Source of the DNA: Demequina lignilytica
GTDB lineage: Bacteria; Actinomycetota; Actinomycetes; Actinomycetales; Demequinaceae
Length of the DNA stretch: 64,000 nt
Direction of reading: 5' to 3'
Assembly: GCF_030418305.1 (NCBI RefSeq)
Contig: NZ_JAUHPX010000007.1
Location: 1-64,000 of the forward strand
The notes under the pieces were generated by a model that worked only from the letters and a program-made list of their open reading frames with translations, made no database searches and was not told where the DNA came from. This document shows, piece after piece, positions 60,607 to 64,000 of this stretch. A program made the position numbers and the translations under genes. Position 1 is the first letter of the stretch. Each line of letters opens with the position of its first letter.

Positions 60607-60788
60607 GTGAAGCGAATCGTGTCGTTGAGCACATGCCCGACGCCCCGAAGAAGTGAATCGTGTCGCCGAGCGCCCGCGGCATGCTCCCGTGACCAGAATC
60701 GCGCCGGCCTGCGGTTCACCTCGCTGCGCCGGCACGATTCGCTTCACCGGAGCCCTGCGCCCGCGCGTGCCGACAGGAATCTCTTCAC
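60607..60788. repeat. 41-bp-pitch repeat array 3 (five units)
   Basis: Left edges lie at 60607, 60648, 60689, 60730 and 60771, each exactly 41 bp apart. The first three units are forward (GTGAAGCGAATCGTGTCG and variants) and the last two reverse (CGGCACGATTCGCTTCAC and a variant). The array fills the gap between the convergent aminotransferase and pflA genes. The spacers differ from one another. Confidence 0.9.
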
Positions 60789-60821
60789 AGGGCTCGACTA
60801 CGCGTCACTTTGCGCCCCGGC

Positions 60822-61643
60822 TCACATCACGTTGATGCCGCGCTTCGCGAACTGCCGCTTCACCCGCTCGATGAGCTCCTTGTCCGGCGGAGCGGTCTCC
60901 CCGAGCAGGTACGGCTCGCCGGTCGCGGCCCACTTGTCGCGCCCGAGCTGGTGGAACGGCAGCACCTCGAGCCGCTCGACGCCGTCCAGCGTGGCGACGA
61001 AGTCGGCGATCGCGTCGACGTTCTCCACCGCGTCCGTCAGCCCCGGCACCAGCACGAACCGGATCCACATGGTCTTGCCCAGGTCCGACAGCCGGCGAGC
61101 GAAGTCCAGCGTGGGCTGGAGCGGCCTGCCGGTCACGCGCTTGTAGGTCTCGGGGATGCCCGACTTGATGTCGAGCAGCACCAGGTCGACGTAGTTGAGG
61201 TCGTCGTCGCTCAGGCGCGCGCCCAGCAGCCCCGCCGTGTCCAGCGCGGTATGGATGTTGAGGTCCTTGCAGCGGCGGAAGATGTTCATCACGAACTTCG
61301 CCTGCAGCAGCGGCTCACCACCCGAGATGGTCAGCCCTCCCCCGGTGACCTTCATGATCGTGGCGTAGCGCGTGACGCGCTCCATCACCTCGTCGACCGA
61401 GTGGCGCACGCCGTCGCGCATGTGCCACGTGTCGGGGTTCTGGCAGAACTGGCAGCGCATCCCGCAGCCCGACAGGAACAGCGTCATCCGCGTGCCGGGT
61501 CCGTCGGCGCCCGTGACCAGATCCCACGAGTGCACGGAGCCGGTGGTGAAGTCGCGGATGCGCTCGCTGGCGGCGACCTCCTCGTCCGCGATCTCCATCG
61601 GCGGGGTCGGCAGCAGCTCGACGGGTACGGCGTTCTCGGTCAT
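60822..61643 (-). CDS. pflA: Pyruvate formate-lyase-activating enzyme
   Basis: The 273-residue radical-SAM enzyme makes the glycyl radical of PflB. The cluster-binding CxxxCxxC is LSGCGMRCQFCQNP (Cys60, Cys64, Cys67). TGGGLTISGGEPLLQ binds S-adenosylmethionine. The first 30 residues precede the core and include a TPPMEIADEEV segment not present in E. coli PflA. It is co-directional with pflB; a hairpin and a GGACGATGC pair lie between. Confidence 0.94.
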   Translation of the reverse strand: MTENAVPVELLPTPPMEIADEEVAASERIRDFTTGSVHSWDLVTGADGPGTRMTLFLSGCGMRCQFCQNPDTWHMRDGVRHSVDEVMERVTRYATIMKVTGGGLTISGGEPLLQAKFVMNIFRRCKDLNIHTALDTAGLLGARLSDDDLNYVDLVLLDIKSGIPETYKRVTGRPLQPTLDFARRLSDLGKTMWIRFVLVPGLTDAVENVDAIADFVATLDGVERLEVLPFHQLGRDKWAATGEPYLLGETAPPDKELIERVKRQFAKRGINVM

Positions 61644-61671
61644 GGGGGACCTCCTGGGGCAAGTCTAGGAA

Positions 61672-61715
61672 GGACGATGCGGTGTCGGGACGCCCGGGCG
61701 ACCCGCGCATCGTCC
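61672..61715. repeat. GGACGATGC inverted pair between pflB and pflA
   Basis: GGACGATGCG (61672-61681) and CGCATCGTCC (61706-61715) form a 10-bp stem with a 24-nt loop. The right copy has the full extended form GCGGGACGATGCGCGGG when read on the minus strand, minus one edge base. Confidence 0.75.
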
Positions 61716-61749
61716 CGCGAGGGGGCCGAGGCGCTCCTCGACGGAATGA

Positions 61750-61786
61750 CGAGGCGCCCCGCCCCACCAGGGGGCGAGGCGCCTCG
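61750..61786 (-). terminator. Hairpin after pflB
   Basis: CGAGGCGCCCCGCCCC and its near-complement, with loop ACCA, lie 20 bp after the pflB stop. It may end or attenuate transcription, giving less pflA than pflB mRNA. Confidence 0.8.
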
Positions 61787-61805
61787 ACGTCGAACGATGC
61801 GGACC

Positions 61806-64000
61806 TCAGAGGCCGGCGTGGAACGTGCGCGACAGCACGTCCATCTGCTGCTCCTTGGTGAGGCGGACGAAGTTCACCGCGTAGCCCGACACCCGGATGG
61901 TCAGCTGCGGGTAGTTCTCCGGGTGCTCCATGGCGTCCTCGAGGACTTCGCGGTTGAGGACGTTGATGTTCACGTGGAAGCCCTGCGACACGTTGTACGC
62001 GTCGAGGATGCCCACCAGGTTCTTCACCTGGTCCTCGCGGTTGCGGCCCAGGCCCGAGGGGACGATGGACGTGGTCAGCGAGATGCCGTCCTGCGCCTCG
62101 TCGTAGGGCAGCTTGGCGACCGAGAGGGCCGAGGCCATCACGCCGTGCACGTCGCGGCCGTTCATCGGGTTGGCACCCGGGGCGAAGGGCTCGCCCTTGC
62201 GGCGGCCGTCCGGGGTGTTGCCCGTGTGCTTGCCGTAGACGACGTTCGAGGTGATGGTCAGCACCGACTGGGTGTGCACCGCGTTGCGGTAGGTCGGCTG
62301 GTTGCGGACCTTCGCCATGAAGCGGCCCACGAGGTCCACGGCGATGTCGTCGACGCGGTCGTCGTCGTTGCCGTAGCAGGGGAAGTCGCCCTCGACGGTG
62401 TAGTCCACCACCAGGCCGGTCTCGTCGCGCACCGGGGTCACCTTGGCGTACTTGATGGCCGACAGCGAGTCCGCCGCGACCGAGAGGCCGGCGATGCCGC
62501 AGGCCAGGGTGCGGAGGATGGTGCGGTCGTGCAGCGCCATCTCGATGCGCTCGTAGGCGTACTTGTCGTGCATGTAGTGGATGCAGTTGAGCGCGTCGAC
62601 GTAGGTCTCGGCGAGCCAGTCGAGCAGCTTGTCGTAGGCCTCCATGACCTCGTCGAAGTCCAGGACCTCGCTGGTGATCGGGGCGGACACCGGGGCCACC
62701 TGCTTGCCCGAGATCTCGTCGCGGCCGCCGTTGATCGCGTACAGCATCGACTTGGCGAGGTTGACGCGGGCACCGAAGAACTGCATCTGCTTGCCGACCT
62801 CCATGGCGGAGACGCAGCAGGCGATCGCGGAGTCGTCACCGCAGACGGGGCGGATCAGCTCGTCCGACTCGTACTGGATGGCGGAGGTGTCGATCGAGAC
62901 CTTCGCGCAGAAGTCCTTGAAGCCCTGCGGCAGCTTGTCCGACCAGAACACCGTCAGGTTCGGCTCGGGGGCCGGGCCGAGGTTGTACAGCGTCTGGAGG
63001 TAGCGGAACGAGGTGCGGGTCACCAGCGGGCGACCGTCCTGGCCGATGCCGCCGATGGTCTCGGTGACCCAGGTCGGGTCGCCGGAGAACAGGGCGTCGT
63101 ACTCGGGGGTGCGGAGGAAGCGGACGATGCGCAGCTTGATGACGAAGTCGTCGATGATCTCCTGCGCGGTCTCCTCGGTGAGGGTGCCCTCGGCGAGGTC
63201 GCGCTCCATGAAGACGTCGATGAAGGTCGAGGTGCGGCCCAGCGACATCGCGGCGCCGTTCTGCTCCTTGACCGCGGCGAGGTAGCCGAAGTACAGCCAC
63301 TGGACGGCCTCGCGGGCGGTCGCGGCGGGCTTGGAGATGTCGTAGCCGTACTTGGCGGCCATCTCCTTGAGCTCCTTGAGCGCCTTGATCTGCTCGGAGT
63401 TCTCCTCGCGGTCGCGGATGATGTCCTCGGTCGAGCGCTCCATGTCGAGCTCCATGCGCTCGAGCTTCTTGCCCTCGATCAGGGCGTCCACGCCGTACAG
63501 CGCGACGCGGCGGTAGTCACCGATGATGCGGCCGCGGCCGTAGGCGTCGGGCAGGCCGGTGACGATGTGGGAGGAGCGGGCCGCGCGGACGTTCGGCGGG
63601 TACGCGTCGAAGACGCCGTCGTTGTGGGTCTTGCGGTACTTGGAGAAGATCTCCTCGAGCTCGGGCTTGACCGGGTAGCCGTAGGTCTCGAGCTCCTTGA
63701 CCACCATGCGCCAGCCGCCGAACGGCATGATCGCGCGCTTCAGCGGGGCGTCGGTCTGGAGGCCGACGATGATCTCGTTGTCCTGGTCGATGTAGCCGGC
63801 GTCGTGCGCGGTGATGAGCGCGGGGGTCTCCCAGTCGACGTCGTAGACGCCCTTCTCGCGCTCCTCGGGGAACATCGCGGAGAGCTTGTCCCAGATGCCG
63901 GTGGTCCGCTCGGTGGCGCCGGCGAGGAAGCTGTCGTCACCCTCGTACGGGGTGTAGTTCGCCTGGATGAAGTCGCGGACGTTGACCGCGTCGCACCAGT
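61806..64000 (-). CDS. pflB: Formate acetyltransferase (pyruvate formate-lyase), partial
   Basis: About 731 residues are present; the N-terminus lies beyond the right edge, shown by continuous frame up to [20 protein letters not shown] at the boundary. The enzyme cleaves pyruvate with CoA to acetyl-CoA and formate under anoxia. The catalytic Cys pair is in [14 protein letters not shown]. The glycyl-radical loop is [19 protein letters not shown] near the C-terminus. Full length is expected to be about 750 residues. Frame has no interruptions. Confidence 0.97.
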   Translation of the reverse strand, partial: WCDAVNVRDFIQANYTPYEGDDSFLAGATERTTGIWDKLSAMFPEEREKGVYDVDWETPALITAHDAGYIDQDNEIIVGLQTDAPLKRAIMPFGGWRMVVKELETYGYPVKPELEEIFSKYRKTHNDGVFDAYPPNVRAARSSHIVTGLPDAYGRGRIIGDYRRVALYGVDALIEGKKLERMELDMERSTEDIIRDREENSEQIKALKELKEMAAKYGYDISKPAATAREAVQWLYFGYLAAVKEQNGAAMSLGRTSTFIDVFMERDLAEGTLTEETAQEIIDDFVIKLRIVRFLRTPEYDALFSGDPTWVTETIGGIGQDGRPLVTRTSFRYLQTLYNLGPAPEPNLTVFWSDKLPQGFKDFCAKVSIDTSAIQYESDELIRPVCGDDSAIACCVSAMEVGKQMQFFGARVNLAKSMLYAINGGRDEISGKQVAPVSAPITSEVLDFDEVMEAYDKLLDWLAETYVDALNCIHYMHDKYAYERIEMALHDRTILRTLACGIAGLSVAADSLSAIKYAKVTPVRDETGLVVDYTVEGDFPCYGNDDDRVDDIAVDLVGRFMAKVRNQPTYRNAVHTQSVLTITSNVVYGKHTGNTPDGRRKGEPFAPGANPMNGRDVHGVMASALSVAKLPYDEAQDGISLTTSIVPSGLGRNREDQVKNLVGILDAYNVSQGFHVNINVLNREVLEDAMEHPENYPQLTIRVSGYAVNFVRLTKEQQMDVLSRTFHAGL

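Noticed and set aside
60607-60788. CRISPR array
   Set aside because: Repeats are regularly spaced, but there are only five, they diverge from each other, the orientation reverses within the array, spacers are 23 bp and GC-rich, and no cas gene is near.

Overview
The window is very GC-rich, roughly 70% G+C or more by eye, and densely packed on both strands. Its gene families point to a Gram-positive actinobacterium: DUF3039, DUF2017, DUF4916-type NUDIX and DUF6421 proteins, the prfB-ftsE-ftsX-M23 peptidase-smpB order, and an actinobacterial tmRNA tag. Micrococcales is the best guess (Cellulomonas- or Demequina-like). adhE, pflB/pflA and a formate/nitrite-family channel suggest a facultative anaerobe with mixed-acid fermentation.

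Layout. 0-7.6 kb: small regulator-linked units (DUF4386 protein/TetR with two operators, old yellow enzyme, acyltransferase-SGNH protein, YtrA-type GntR-ABC operon). 7.6-17 kb: orn, tRNA-His, a betaine-type ABC transporter, an Lrp regulator next to DUF6421-SDR, tRNA-Lys, bcp, tRNA-Leu. 17-26 kb: trxA, a long leftward housekeeping block (clpS-DUF2017-murI-MBL-rph-rdgB-mug) and an ABC exporter. 26-30 kb: transporters, then a 1.3-kb island flanked by 73-bp repeats at the 3' end of ssrA. 30-34.5 kb: fatty acid desaturase, TetR, MMPL exporter. 34.6-41.4 kb: DUF2207 protein and the smpB/ftsEX/prfB division-translation block. 41.8-48.1 kb: adhE, an OxlT-like MFS carrier with a 41-aa companion, a TDT/SLAC1 channel and a rhodanese lipoprotein. 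48.3-60.5 kb: a large amine/GABA catabolic region (three aldehyde dehydrogenases, three class-III aminotransferases, a DAO-type oxidase, a cupin and a PucR regulator). 60.8-64 kb: pflA and pflB, the latter running off the right edge.

The most unusual content is in the non-coding DNA. (1) The 9-mer GGACGATGC/GCATCGTCC occurs at least 33 times, against about one expected by chance. About half the copies are intergenic, and several form head-to-head hairpins, a pattern like the DNA-uptake sequences of Pasteurellaceae and Neisseriaceae. (2) An 18-bp motif (GTGAAGCGAATCGTGTCG) occurs in three intergenic arrays, nine copies in all, always at an exact 41-bp pitch. (3) Two 102-bp elements with 18-bp terminal inverted repeats lie upstream of rph and ftsE. 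(4) A perfect 50-bp palindrome lies behind tRNA-Leu, between two copies of the tRNA 3' end. (5) Four copies of an ATACCCC..GGGGTAT operator (CsoR/CstR type) lie before trxA, adhE, the TDT channel and the rhodanese gene, suggesting one regulon. Counts were made by eye; gene functions come from recognised family sequence features.
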